Assembly (NCBI GenBank): GCA_002452695.1
Contig: DKFA01000055.1
Coordinates: 1-19,492 of the forward strand
Direction of reading: 5' to 3'
DNA from: Dehalococcoidia bacterium UBA6808
Lineage (GTDB): Bacteria; Chloroflexota; Dehalococcoidia; GIF9; UBA5629
DNA: 19,492 nt
Below the pieces are notes generated by a model. That model was not told the DNA's origin, made no database searches, and worked only from the letters and a program-made list of their open reading frames with translations. Shown here in pieces: positions 7,041 to 14,559 of the stretch (positions are counted from its first letter, which is position 1; each line of letters begins with the position of its first letter). Position numbers and translations under genes: made by a program.

Positions 7041-7577
7041 TTAATCAAAGCGCATCATGTTACTGGGGACGACAGGAATCCTGCCGGCCAGTAACTCGGT
7101 TAAGCCGTATTTGATCGCCTCCGGCTCGGGCGGGCATCCCGGCACGTAGCAATCGACCTTGATTATCTGATTTACCGGATATACCTTATCGAGCAGTTCT
7201 GGTACGCCTGGCGACCTGGGTATCTTACCTTTGTAAGTACTGGGAGTATCGATATAAGCGCGTTTGAGGACGTCTGCCTTATCCAGCGTGTTGCGCATGG
7301 CGCAGACGCCGCCAAAGCAAGCGCAGTCGCCCAGCGCCATGATGATCTGGCTGTGGTGGCGCAGTTGTTCAACTACTTCCTTTTCTTCTTCATTGCCGAC
7401 GGAGCCTTCGACGATGCCGACTACGACATCGTCAAAGTCCTTGATGTCGGTAATGGGGGAGCGGCGGAACTCTACCAGCTTGGCCAGTTCGACGATAAAT
7501 AAGTCAACGTCCAGTAATGACATGTGACATCCAGAACATGATTCAAGCCAGACTGTAGCAATTTTCACTTTTGCCAT
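7041..7577 (-). CDS. hoxY: [NiFe] hydrogenase small subunit, HoxY type
   Basis: This 178-residue protein is the short form of the hydrogenase small subunit, which carries the proximal [4Fe-4S] cluster beside the Ni-Fe site and passes electrons to the diaphorase. Ligands are C14 and C17 in ESCSGCHMSLLD, C85 in GDCACFGG and C148 in VPGCPP. The medial and distal cluster domains of membrane-bound enzymes are absent, as expected for HoxY. Extra cysteines at 87, 92 and 143 occur near the cluster. There is no twin-arginine signal, so the enzyme is cytoplasmic. AAGGAG lies about 8 nt upstream of the ATG. It is flanked by the HoxU/NuoG-like gene (11 bp) and hoxH (11 bp) in one operon. Confidence 0.95.
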   Translation of the reverse strand: MAKVKIATVWLESCSGCHMSLLDVDLFIVELAKLVEFRRSPITDIKDFDDVVVGIVEGSVGNEEEKEVVEQLRHHSQIIMALGDCACFGGVCAMRNTLDKADVLKRAYIDTPSTYKGKIPRSPGVPELLDKVYPVNQIIKVDCYVPGCPPEPEAIKYGLTELLAGRIPVVPSNMMRFD

Positions 7578-7588
7578 TTGTTCACTCC

Positions 7589-9541
7589 TTAAGCCCTTAT
7601 TTTTTTCAGATGCCTGGCAACTTCTTTAAGCGTATCGACATCAGGCTTGATATCGTTGCCTGGCTTGACCATCGGGACGGTTGATTTCTGGATACCGTCG
7701 AGGGTGGTGTAGCTGCCCTTTGATTCAGTCCAGAGCAGCGAGGGCAGTACCACGCTGGCTTTGGCTGTTACAGGTGAGAGGTAGCTGGCCTGTGCTACCA
7801 CAAATTCCACTCTCTTCAGGCTGTCAGCCAGGCTCTGTGATTCCGCCAGGTCATCGGCCAGAAGCAGGTAGACGCCTTTGACTTTGCCTTTAGCCAGTTC
7901 GTCAATAACGGAGCTTTTAGCGTTGCTGATACCGAGGTCCCATGCGCCGCGGCTGTTGCCATAACGCTTCAGAGAGATTACCCTGGGTTGAGTGTTGATC
8001 AACGCAGCCAGGTTGAGAATCAGCGCTACCATATCAGCGTCTTTGTATTGCAGAACCCCTTCACCGTAAATGATAATACCGTTTTTACTGCCCGCCAAGA
8101 TCTCGCCGGCCTGGAACAGGTCATGAGAGTCAACTTCGAGGTCTTTGGCCGCTTTTTTGATATCGATTTCTGCGAAGTTGGCAGGCGCTTTCGCGGTTTT
8201 ACCCTGCTCCATGATAGCCCTGATGATAGCCTTGATGGCAAGCGCTTTCTTGCCTTCGGCAGGGCGTACCCACACCGAAGTGCGGAAGGTGAATGGATTG
8301 CGCAACGGATCTACGACTACCAGGTTGGCCTTGTTCTTGGCTGCCGCGCGCAGGATATATGAACCTATGACAGGGTGTGTCTTGATCGGGTTGGCGCCGA
8401 TCACCACGATGCTGTCGGCAGTGAGGATATCTTCGAGTTTGGCTTCCGTGGCAAAGCCTGCTTTGGCATCGAATTTGGTCATGCCCATGGTGACGGTCCT
8501 GAAGTCATCGCCGTCGAGGGTGTCGACCATCTTGCTGCCGAAGCCTTTGTCCATCAGCTCGGCGAAGGCTTTGAGCGATTCGCTGCTGGCTTTACCTGAA
8601 GCGAGACCGGCGACCGAGCCATTCGATCCCAGGTTTTTAGCGATGTCTTCAAAGGCCTCTTCATAAGTGCAGGCCGTGAGTTGTCCCTTGCTGTTGCGCT
8701 TCATCGGCGTCCTGACCCTTTCGGCCGGTGTATAAAGAGTTTCGAAGCGGCCCATTTGGCAGAGAAGTCCGCGGGGTTTGGTCAAGTCGGGGCTTTCGAT
8801 CTTTACGACATGGTTATCCTTGACCAGGCCCTTGATGTCGCAGCCTACGCCGCAGATGGGGCAAGAGGAAAATACAGTTGTGCATTCAGAAGTCCTGCCT
8901 TTGTAGGCGCTAGCCTTGGAGAAGATGGCTCCGGTAGGGCATACCTGGAAACATGCCCCGCAGGAAATGCAGGAGGATTCACCGAGGGGCTGATTGATGT
9001 CGGCCGACACATTGGTTTTCCAGCCGCGCTTGCTGAAATCAAGAGCGTGTGCGCCCGTGATCTCGTCACAGACCCTGATGCACCTGGCGCACAGGATGCA
9101 GCGGTTATGGTCCAGGACTATGTAAGGATGTGAAGTATCGGTCGTTTTGTCGGGCCAGGAATACTCGTACCTGGTATTGTCCATCTGGTATTTATAGGCA
9201 AGCTTTTGCAGTTCACAGTCACCGGAAGCCACACAGTAGGCGCAAAGGTGATTGCGTTCCGTGAAAAGCAGTTCCAGTATCATTCGGCGGTATTTCTCAA
9301 TTTTCTCACTGTTGGTTGTTACCACCAACCCGTCGCGGGCGGGATAAGTGCAGGAAGGTACAGGTTTTCTTTCCTTTTCCACTTCAACCAGACACATCCT
9401 GCAGGCGGCGATGTCTACCAGACCTTTGTAATGACATAAAGTCGGCACATCGATTCCATTGGCCTGGCAGACGTCCAGGATGGTATCGCCCTGTTTGCCC
9501 TTGCATTGTTGGCCGTTTATAGTTAGTGTAATTTCACTCAT
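7589..9541 (-). CDS. hoxU: Long HoxU/NuoG-like iron-sulfur subunit with a vestigial molybdopterin-type domain
   Basis: The 650 residues begin with a HoxU-like electron wire: [2Fe-2S] at C36, C47, C50, C64; a His-Cys [4Fe-4S] site H98, C100, C103, C109 with HoxU-style spacing; and ferredoxin motifs C148/C151/C154/C158 and C191/C194/C197/C201. A fourth [4Fe-4S] motif follows (C227, C230, C234, C261), as at the entry of molybdopterin oxidoreductases and NuoG. The rest (about 265-650) is a molybdopterin-oxidoreductase-like fold. The position where formate dehydrogenases carry Cys/Sec followed by His reads DTLDGDDFRT, so no metal ligand is evident. I read the domain as structural, as in NuoG, rather than catalytic. 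It would pass electrons between the flavin fusion protein and HoxY. AGGAGA is well placed before the ATG. Normal HoxU is about 240 residues, so this is a long variant. Confidence 0.9.
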   Translation of the reverse strand: MSEITLTINGQQCKGKQGDTILDVCQANGIDVPTLCHYKGLVDIAACRMCLVEVEKERKPVPSCTYPARDGLVVTTNSEKIEKYRRMILELLFTERNHLCAYCVASGDCELQKLAYKYQMDNTRYEYSWPDKTTDTSHPYIVLDHNRCILCARCIRVCDEITGAHALDFSKRGWKTNVSADINQPLGESSCISCGACFQVCPTGAIFSKASAYKGRTSECTTVFSSCPICGVGCDIKGLVKDNHVVKIESPDLTKPRGLLCQMGRFETLYTPAERVRTPMKRNSKGQLTACTYEEAFEDIAKNLGSNGSVAGLASGKASSESLKAFAELMDKGFGSKMVDTLDGDDFRTVTMGMTKFDAKAGFATEAKLEDILTADSIVVIGANPIKTHPVIGSYILRAAAKNKANLVVVDPLRNPFTFRTSVWVRPAEGKKALAIKAIIRAIMEQGKTAKAPANFAEIDIKKAAKDLEVDSHDLFQAGEILAGSKNGIIIYGEGVLQYKDADMVALILNLAALINTQPRVISLKRYGNSRGAWDLGISNAKSSVIDELAKGKVKGVYLLLADDLAESQSLADSLKRVEFVVAQASYLSPVTAKASVVLPSLLWTESKGSYTTLDGIQKSTVPMVKPGNDIKPDVDTLKEVARHLKKIRA

Positions 9542-9553
9542 TAGCCTTTTCTC

Positions 9554-12500
9554 CTATCTAATATCGCATCTCAGGCATCTACTGCATTCTTCTTTAGCTT
9601 CTTTTGCAGTGTAGTTCAGGACGACTTCCTTCATGGAAGACATGCGGTCAGCCAGCCTGATCTCGGCTATGCCAACTCTGGCATGTACGGCAGTTTCCTC
9701 TTCTGTTGGGGGAATGTTAGGGTAGGTAAACATTTCGGCATCCTTCCTGTCGACGGTAGGCAAAAGCTCTTGGCCGGCGAGGAAACGTTTGATGGAAGAA
9801 GCAGCCCTCTGACCGGAAGCGATAGCCTCGATGACCGTCCGGGGACCGGTAAAGGCATCACCGCCGACAAACACGCCCTTCTGTCCGGTGGACAGCGTCC
9901 GCTTTTCGGCAATCACTGTTCCGCCTGGGCCCGTTTTAATGTCATCGAGGTTAATCGAAGCGGTATCGGGCCGCTGGCCGATGGCTTCGATCAGCATATC
10001 TACTGCAAGGTTGAATTCAGATCCTGCGATAGCTTTGGGTGAGCGTCTGCCGCTCTTGTCGAAATCTCCCAGCGACTGTCTCTGGCATTCGATGGCAACG
10101 ACCTTGCCGTCCTTGCCGATGACCTTGACAGGGTTGGTGAGGACATGGAGTTTGATGCCCTCCTCCTCAGCGGCTGCAATCTCTTCTTCTTCGGCGGGCA
10201 TATCGGCCTTTTCCCTGCGGTAAACGATATGAACTTCCTGGGCGCCTTTGCGCAGGGCGACCCTTGCCGCATCGATGGCGGAATTGCCGCCTCCGACTAC
10301 CGCGACTTTCTTGCCTACGTCAACAAATTTGCCCAGGTTGACATTACGCAGGAACTCGATGGCGTCGTAGACGCCATCGAGTTCCTCGCCCGGAATGCCC
10401 ATCTTGTCTCCCTTGTGGGCGCCTATGCCGATGAAAACAGCCTTATAGCCATCTTTAAACAGTGCGTTGATATCCTTGACCGGAGTATTGAGTTTGATCT
10501 CGATACCCAGTTTCTTTATGTTGTCGATTTCTTTATTAAGTACTTCCTTGGGCAGCCTGTATTCGGGGATGCCGACTGCGAGCATGCCGCCTGCTACAGG
10601 CAGCGCTTCGAAGATGGTGACCTTGTAACCTTCGACCGCCAGGTCCCAGGCCGCAGCCAGACCTGCCGGTCCTGCACCGATGACTGCCACCTTCTCAGAT
10701 TTAACGGATTTGATTTCAGGGGTGTAGGAGATGCCATGTTCCCAGGCATAGTCGGAAGCGTAGCGCTTGAGGTGTCTGATGGCGACCGGCTCGTCTACCT
10801 GCCCCCTGCGGCATTTACCTTCGCAGGGGTGTGGGCAGACACGGCCGACCGACATCGGCAGCGGCAGCCTCTGCATAATCAGTTTATAAGCCTCAGCGGG
10901 CTTGTCGCTCTTGATCAGTGCGATATAACCGGGGACATCCAGTCCGACCGGGCAGGTATGCTGACAGGGAGCTCTGAAGAGAGCCTGGCACACGGCAGCC
11001 GGACATTTCTTGTCTATGATATGTGCTTCATATTCTTCTCTAAAGTGCCGGAGGGTAGAGAGAGCTGGATTGGGAGCAGTCTGACCGAGAGCACACAAGC
11101 AGGCGTTCTGCATCATTTCGGAAAGCTCTTCCAGCTTATCTAAATCCTCCATGGTGCCTTTGCCTTCGGTTATCCTGGTTAGAATGGCCAGCAACTTGGG
11201 GATGCCGGCACGGCAGGGAACGCATTTACCGCATGATTCATCCCGGCAGAAACCGAGGAACATCTTGGCAATATCGACCATGCAGTTATCCTCATCCATA
11301 ACCACCATGCCGCCTGATCCCATTATGGCGCCGAGGGCCGTAACAGATTCGTATTCGACAGGTACATTAACATGTTGAATTGGAATAACGCCGCCCGACG
11401 GGCCGCCCAACTGGGTGGCCTTGTATTTTTTACCTTTGGGGATGCCGCCGCCGATATCGAATACGATCTTGCCGAGGCTGGTGCCCAGCGGCACTTCCAC
11501 CAGACCTAAATTGTTAACTTTACCGACGAGACTGAAGGTCTTGGTGCCGGTGCATCTGTCAGTGCCGACGCTGGTGAACCAATCGGCGCCCTCGCGTATG
11601 ATTCGGGGTATATACGACCATGTCTCAACATTGTTGAGAGCGGAAGGTTTTTGGAAAAGGCCTTTTTCGGAGGGGAAAGGTGGTCTCTGCCTGGGCATGC
11701 CGCGTTTGCCTTCAACCGAGGTCATTAACGCTGTTTCTTCACCGCAGACGAAAGCGCCGGCGCCGGGGAAGATATCGAGGTTGAACTCGAAATCGGTCCC
11801 CATGATGTTCTTGCCGAGGAACCCATATTCTCTGGCCTGTTTGATGGCCGCTGCCAGTGTTTCAATTGCCAGCGGGTACTCAGCCCGTACATAAGCAAAC
11901 CCCTGCTTGACATTTTCTACTGCATAGGCGCCCAGCGCCATACCCTCGATAATTGAGTGAGGATTGCCTTCCAGCACGGCGCGGTTCATATAAGCGCCGG
12001 GGTCGCCTTCATCTCCGTTGCAGAGCAGATATTTGACGGTGCCCGGAGATTTTTTAAGGAATGTCCATTTTGTCGCAGTCGGGAAACCTGCGCCACCCCT
12101 GCCGCGGATATTGGACTTCCTGACCTCTTCCAACACTTCGTCAGGCGTCATTTTGAAGAGAGCTTTGGCCAATGCTTCATAGCCGCCGCGCCCGATGTAC
12201 TCCTCGATATTGTAAGGATCCATGAGTACATTGTTGTGCATGATGCGCAATTCCTGTTCAGCCAGGAAGCTGATTTTAAGCCTTTCAGGTATGGCTTCGT
12301 TGGTAACAGGATCGTGATAAACCAATCTCTCTACGATCTGCCCTTTAACGATATGTTCTTCCACAATCTCCTCGACATCTTCAGGTTTGACCCTCACATA
12401 AAGGATGTCGCCGGGATTGATAATGACCGTCGGTCCCATTTCGCAGGGTCCGAGACAGCCGGTCTTGACGATGGTAACCTTGTTGCCCAGACCCTTTTTC

Positions 12501-12694
12501 TTTAGCAATTCTTCAAATTTCGCGGTTACCTTGTCACCTCCGGCAGCAGTACAACCTGCCCCCCGGCATTGCTGAATGCAGATCTGAGGAGAAGTTTTGA
12601 ATGCCGAAAAATCCCTGTTTTCGCGTACTTGCAGGGTCGGCGCGATTTTTTTCTGAAGTTTAAGCAGGTCTTCATACGAGGTTATTTTTTGCAC
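9554..12694 (-). CDS. NuoF/HoxF-like NAD(H)-FMN subunit fused to a GltD-like NAD(P)H:FAD oxidoreductase
   Basis: This 1046-residue protein is a continuous fusion. Residues 35-125 form a thioredoxin-like [2Fe-2S] domain (C43, C48, C80, C84). Residues about 145-560 are the NuoF module: NADH/FMN site GRGGAGFPTATKW (198-210), GAGAFVCGEETALM (311-324), and an [4Fe-4S] site at C488, C491, C494 and C534. A cysteine-rich linker (C564, C569, C577, C581, C620, C624, C628) matches the N-terminal [4Fe-4S] region of GltD/dihydropyrimidine dehydrogenase proteins. Residues 668-970 hold two Rossmann folds: GAGPAGLAAA (673-682) for FAD and GGGNSAIDAA (801-810) for NAD(P)H. The tail CSRCLRC (1037-1043) could bind another cluster. 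The start is GTG with GGAGG 8 nt upstream, overlapping the hoxE stop. The NuoF part feeds NAD(H); the GltD part suggests NADP(H) use or electron bifurcation, which is inference. Confidence 0.93.
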   Translation of the reverse strand: MQKITSYEDLLKLQKKIAPTLQVRENRDFSAFKTSPQICIQQCRGAGCTAAGGDKVTAKFEELLKKKGLGNKVTIVKTGCLGPCEMGPTVIINPGDILYVRVKPEDVEEIVEEHIVKGQIVERLVYHDPVTNEAIPERLKISFLAEQELRIMHNNVLMDPYNIEEYIGRGGYEALAKALFKMTPDEVLEEVRKSNIRGRGGAGFPTATKWTFLKKSPGTVKYLLCNGDEGDPGAYMNRAVLEGNPHSIIEGMALGAYAVENVKQGFAYVRAEYPLAIETLAAAIKQAREYGFLGKNIMGTDFEFNLDIFPGAGAFVCGEETALMTSVEGKRGMPRQRPPFPSEKGLFQKPSALNNVETWSYIPRIIREGADWFTSVGTDRCTGTKTFSLVGKVNNLGLVEVPLGTSLGKIVFDIGGGIPKGKKYKATQLGGPSGGVIPIQHVNVPVEYESVTALGAIMGSGGMVVMDEDNCMVDIAKMFLGFCRDESCGKCVPCRAGIPKLLAILTRITEGKGTMEDLDKLEELSEMMQNACLCALGQTAPNPALSTLRHFREEYEAHIIDKKCPAAVCQALFRAPCQHTCPVGLDVPGYIALIKSDKPAEAYKLIMQRLPLPMSVGRVCPHPCEGKCRRGQVDEPVAIRHLKRYASDYAWEHGISYTPEIKSVKSEKVAVIGAGPAGLAAAWDLAVEGYKVTIFEALPVAGGMLAVGIPEYRLPKEVLNKEIDNIKKLGIEIKLNTPVKDINALFKDGYKAVFIGIGAHKGDKMGIPGEELDGVYDAIEFLRNVNLGKFVDVGKKVAVVGGGNSAIDAARVALRKGAQEVHIVYRREKADMPAEEEEIAAAEEEGIKLHVLTNPVKVIGKDGKVVAIECQRQSLGDFDKSGRRSPKAIAGSEFNLAVDMLIEAIGQRPDTASINLDDIKTGPGGTVIAEKRTLSTGQKGVFVGGDAFTGPRTVIEAIASGQRAASSIKRFLAGQELLPTVDRKDAEMFTYPNIPPTEEETAVHARVGIAEIRLADRMSSMKEVVLNYTAKEAKEECSRCLRCDIR

Positions 12695-12706
12695 TTAACT
12701 TGCCTC

Positions 12707-13219
12707 CTATTGATACATGCTCAGGATGTCTTTGATCTGGCCCGGTTTAACTTTGCGGTGGATGTCACCGCCAATGGCCATCACCGGCGATAGTCCGCAA
12801 CAACCCAGACAGCGTACGACCTCAAGAGAGAATTTGCCGTCCGGAGTAATGCCCTCAGGTTCCAGCCCATAGTCTTTTTTAAGCGTATCAAGTATTTGTT
12901 GTCCGCCTTTCACATAACAGGCTGTGCCCAGACAAACCTGGATGACATGCCGGCCTTTAGGTAACATGGAGAAAAAGCTGTAGAAAGTTACGATGCCGTG
13001 CAACTCGGCCAGTGGTATCTTCAGGTCTCTGGAAATGGTTTTAAGGACAGTGGGGGGGAGATAGCCGATAATGCCTTGTGCCTGCTGCAAGACACGGATC
13101 GGTGCGCCGGCCTGACCACCCGTATCATCGATGATACTCTGAATTTGCTGGAAAGCCCTGCCGGCGAATCCTACTCCGGTGTCAGTGGTGGCTGCTGGGA
13201 CTGACTTTTGTTTTGCCAT
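12707..13219 (-). CDS. hoxE: HoxE/NuoE-like [2Fe-2S] subunit
   Basis: This 170-residue protein belongs to the thioredoxin-like [2Fe-2S] family (NuoE, 24-kDa subunit). The four cluster cysteines are C96 and C101 (CLGTAC) and C137 and C141 (CLGCC). The preceding helical region, with VLQQAQGIIGYLP and ELHGIVTFYSFF, is typical. In diaphorases this subunit lies beside the FMN of NuoF/HoxF and can act as an electron reservoir or exit. It is the first gene of the hydrogenase operon: AGGAGG lies about 8 nt upstream of the ATG, and its stop codon overlaps the ribosome binding site of the fusion gene, which suggests coupling. The first 20 residues are low-complexity and poorly conserved in the family. 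Confidence 0.94.
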   Translation of the reverse strand: MAKQKSVPAATTDTGVGFAGRAFQQIQSIIDDTGGQAGAPIRVLQQAQGIIGYLPPTVLKTISRDLKIPLAELHGIVTFYSFFSMLPKGRHVIQVCLGTACYVKGGQQILDTLKKDYGLEPEGITPDGKFSLEVVRCLGCCGLSPVMAIGGDIHRKVKPGQIKDILSMYQ

Positions 13220-13240
13220 TAAAAACCTCCTATCTCAGGA

Positions 13241-13246
13241 TTTATA
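13241..13246 (-). promoter_or_regulatory. Candidate -10 element of the hydrogenase operon
   Basis: TATAAA on the minus strand lies about 8 nt before the AGGAGG of hoxE, so a transcript would start just upstream of the ribosome binding site. No convincing -35 exists at 16-18 bp. If it is real, it is weak or activator-dependent. Confidence 0.25.
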
Positions 13247-13804
13247 CAATAACAAGAGAATAAAGTACTTCACTTCATTCCCTTGATTTAACAGCTCAAA
13301 GTGCTTGCCCAGCCAGTTTCTAATTCTAATTTACAGATGTCTTAATTTTCAATTCAGTGCTGCTTTTTCAAGGAAATTGAACGAATTGTTAATTCCTCTT
13401 TCAAATAGCTTTAGCTTGATCGGTTTGACATTGCCGTATTTTATAAACCCTGCACACTTCACAGATGGATATATCTGTACCTGATTTGTCAAAATTGCCA
13501 GTTCGCGGCAGGTGCGGCCTATCTGCCAGCAGGGCACAAACAGGTTAAGCTTGTCGACAATAACTTGCGAGATGTGACTATACTCCTTCACATTAATTTA
13601 AGGCATACAGACATATCAGGTGCAGGATATACTTAAATGTAAGGTATAGTAGAGGAACTTTCATCCGCCTCAAAGCTTAATCGTTGTTTCTTGTAAATTT
13701 GTTAGCTGATTACGATGGAATGGCGGGTATATTGATCGTAGAATTTAAGTTAGTAAATAGAGCGAAATGCGTAAGCATTTACACCGACAGGCCGGTCAAC
13801 AGGC

Positions 13805-13833
13805 TTGTATACTATATTTAATCACTATATAAT
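13805..13833 (+). promoter_or_regulatory. Promoter of the response-regulator gene
   Basis: TTGTAT (13805-13810) and a perfect TATAAT (13828-13833) are spaced by exactly 17 bp. The predicted transcription start near 13840 leaves a short leader that just includes the GGGGAG ribosome binding site before the ATG at 13855. Confidence 0.6.
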
Positions 13834-13854
13834 CACCTCGATGGGGAGTAAAAA

Positions 13855-14520
13855 ATGGATAAGATAAGAATTTTACTGGCCGAGGACCACAAAGTGGTAC
13901 GTGAAGGCACCCGAAGGTTGCTGGAATCGCAGGAAGATTTTGAGGTGGTGGGTGAAGCTAGTGACGGGGTAGAAGCGGTTGATCTGGCCAAGAAATGCAA
14001 GCCAGAGATCATTATTATGGATGTATCGATGCCGCGACTTAACGGTATTGAAGCAACGCGGCAGATCAAGGCGCTGTATCCCAATATGGCAATCCTGGTG
14101 CTGACCGGTTACGACAATGATGAATATGTATTCGCGCTGCTGGAAGCTGGCGCAGCCGGCTATCTGCTCAAAGAATCCAGTGGTGAAGAACTGATCGACG
14201 CGATCAGGCAGGTCATGACGGGTGAACCTGTGCTGCACCCAAAGATCATGAAGAAGGTGCTAAACAGGTTGAGGTCGCCGTCGGAGGATCTGCCAGTCCA
14301 GTCGTTGGGTGAGGTACTGAGCGACCGTGAGAAGGAGGTGCTGAGGCTGGCTGCCAAAGGTATGAGCAATATGGAGATTGCCGACAGCCTGACTCTCAGT
14401 GTAAGGACGGTGCAGACGCACCTGCGCAGCATTTTCAACAAGCTGGGGGTGGGATCACGCTCAGAAGCCATCGTCTACGGTCTGAAAAAAGGCTGGCTGA
14501 CACTGGAAGAGCTGCCGTAG
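13855..14520 (+). CDS. NarL/LuxR-family DNA-binding response regulator
   Basis: The 221 residues comprise a receiver domain (1-120) and a C-terminal LuxR-type helix-turn-helix (about 155-215). The receiver has the acidic pair E10/D11, phosphoacceptor D56 in IIIMDVSMP, T84 and K106, so it should be phosphorylatable. The output domain shows LSDREKEVLRLAAKGMSN and the recognition-helix region SVRTVQTHLRSIFNKL. GGGGAG lies 6-7 nt before the ATG. The sensor kinase follows 39 bp downstream, so the two form a cognate pair. It is divergent from the hydrogenase operon, which makes that operon a possible target; the sequence alone does not prove this. Confidence 0.95.
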   Translation: MDKIRILLAEDHKVVREGTRRLLESQEDFEVVGEASDGVEAVDLAKKCKPEIIIMDVSMPRLNGIEATRQIKALYPNMAILVLTGYDNDEYVFALLEAGAAGYLLKESSGEELIDAIRQVMTGEPVLHPKIMKKVLNRLRSPSEDLPVQSLGEVLSDREKEVLRLAAKGMSNMEIADSLTLSVRTVQTHLRSIFNKLGVGSRSEAIVYGLKKGWLTLEELP

Positions 14521-14559
14521 TATTACAGCATGTAGCAGGACTGTACTTGGACCGGTAAT

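Larger units (their letters stand above)
13220..13854. other. AT-rich divergent intergenic region between the hydrogenase operon and the two-component genes
   Basis: These 635 bp separate two divergent transcription units and are visibly more AT-rich than the flanking genes. They hold the candidate hox -10, the response-regulator promoter, a short inverted repeat (TTGAT / CTCAA, around 13283-13299) and a 6-bp hairpin with a GTAA loop (13765-13780). A leftward frame at 13349-13591 (GTG start, 80 residues, no ribosome binding site) has no features that I can support as a gene. The length suggests regulation, but I see no defined operator or riboswitch. Confidence 0.6.

Noticed and set aside
7589..9541. 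Formate dehydrogenase alpha subunit
   Set aside because: The molybdopterin-like part lacks a visible Cys/Sec-His ligand pair, is shorter than in true formate dehydrogenases, and sits between diaphorase and hoxY genes.
10145..11143. 332-codon rightward open frame inside the NuoF-GltD gene
   Set aside because: It is fully antisense to conserved cofactor motifs of the fusion protein, lacks a ribosome binding site and has no recognisable motif.
13349..13591. 80-residue leftward frame in the hydrogenase-regulator intergenic region
   Set aside because: GTG start without a ribosome binding site, low-complexity AT-rich sequence and no motif I recognise. A frame of this length is expected by chance in such DNA, though homologues could revive it.
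13765..13780. 6-bp hairpin with GTAA loop, considered as part of a cyclic-di-GMP riboswitch
   Set aside because: The surrounding conserved riboswitch bases are not present, and the hairpin lies upstream of the response-regulator promoter, not in its transcript.
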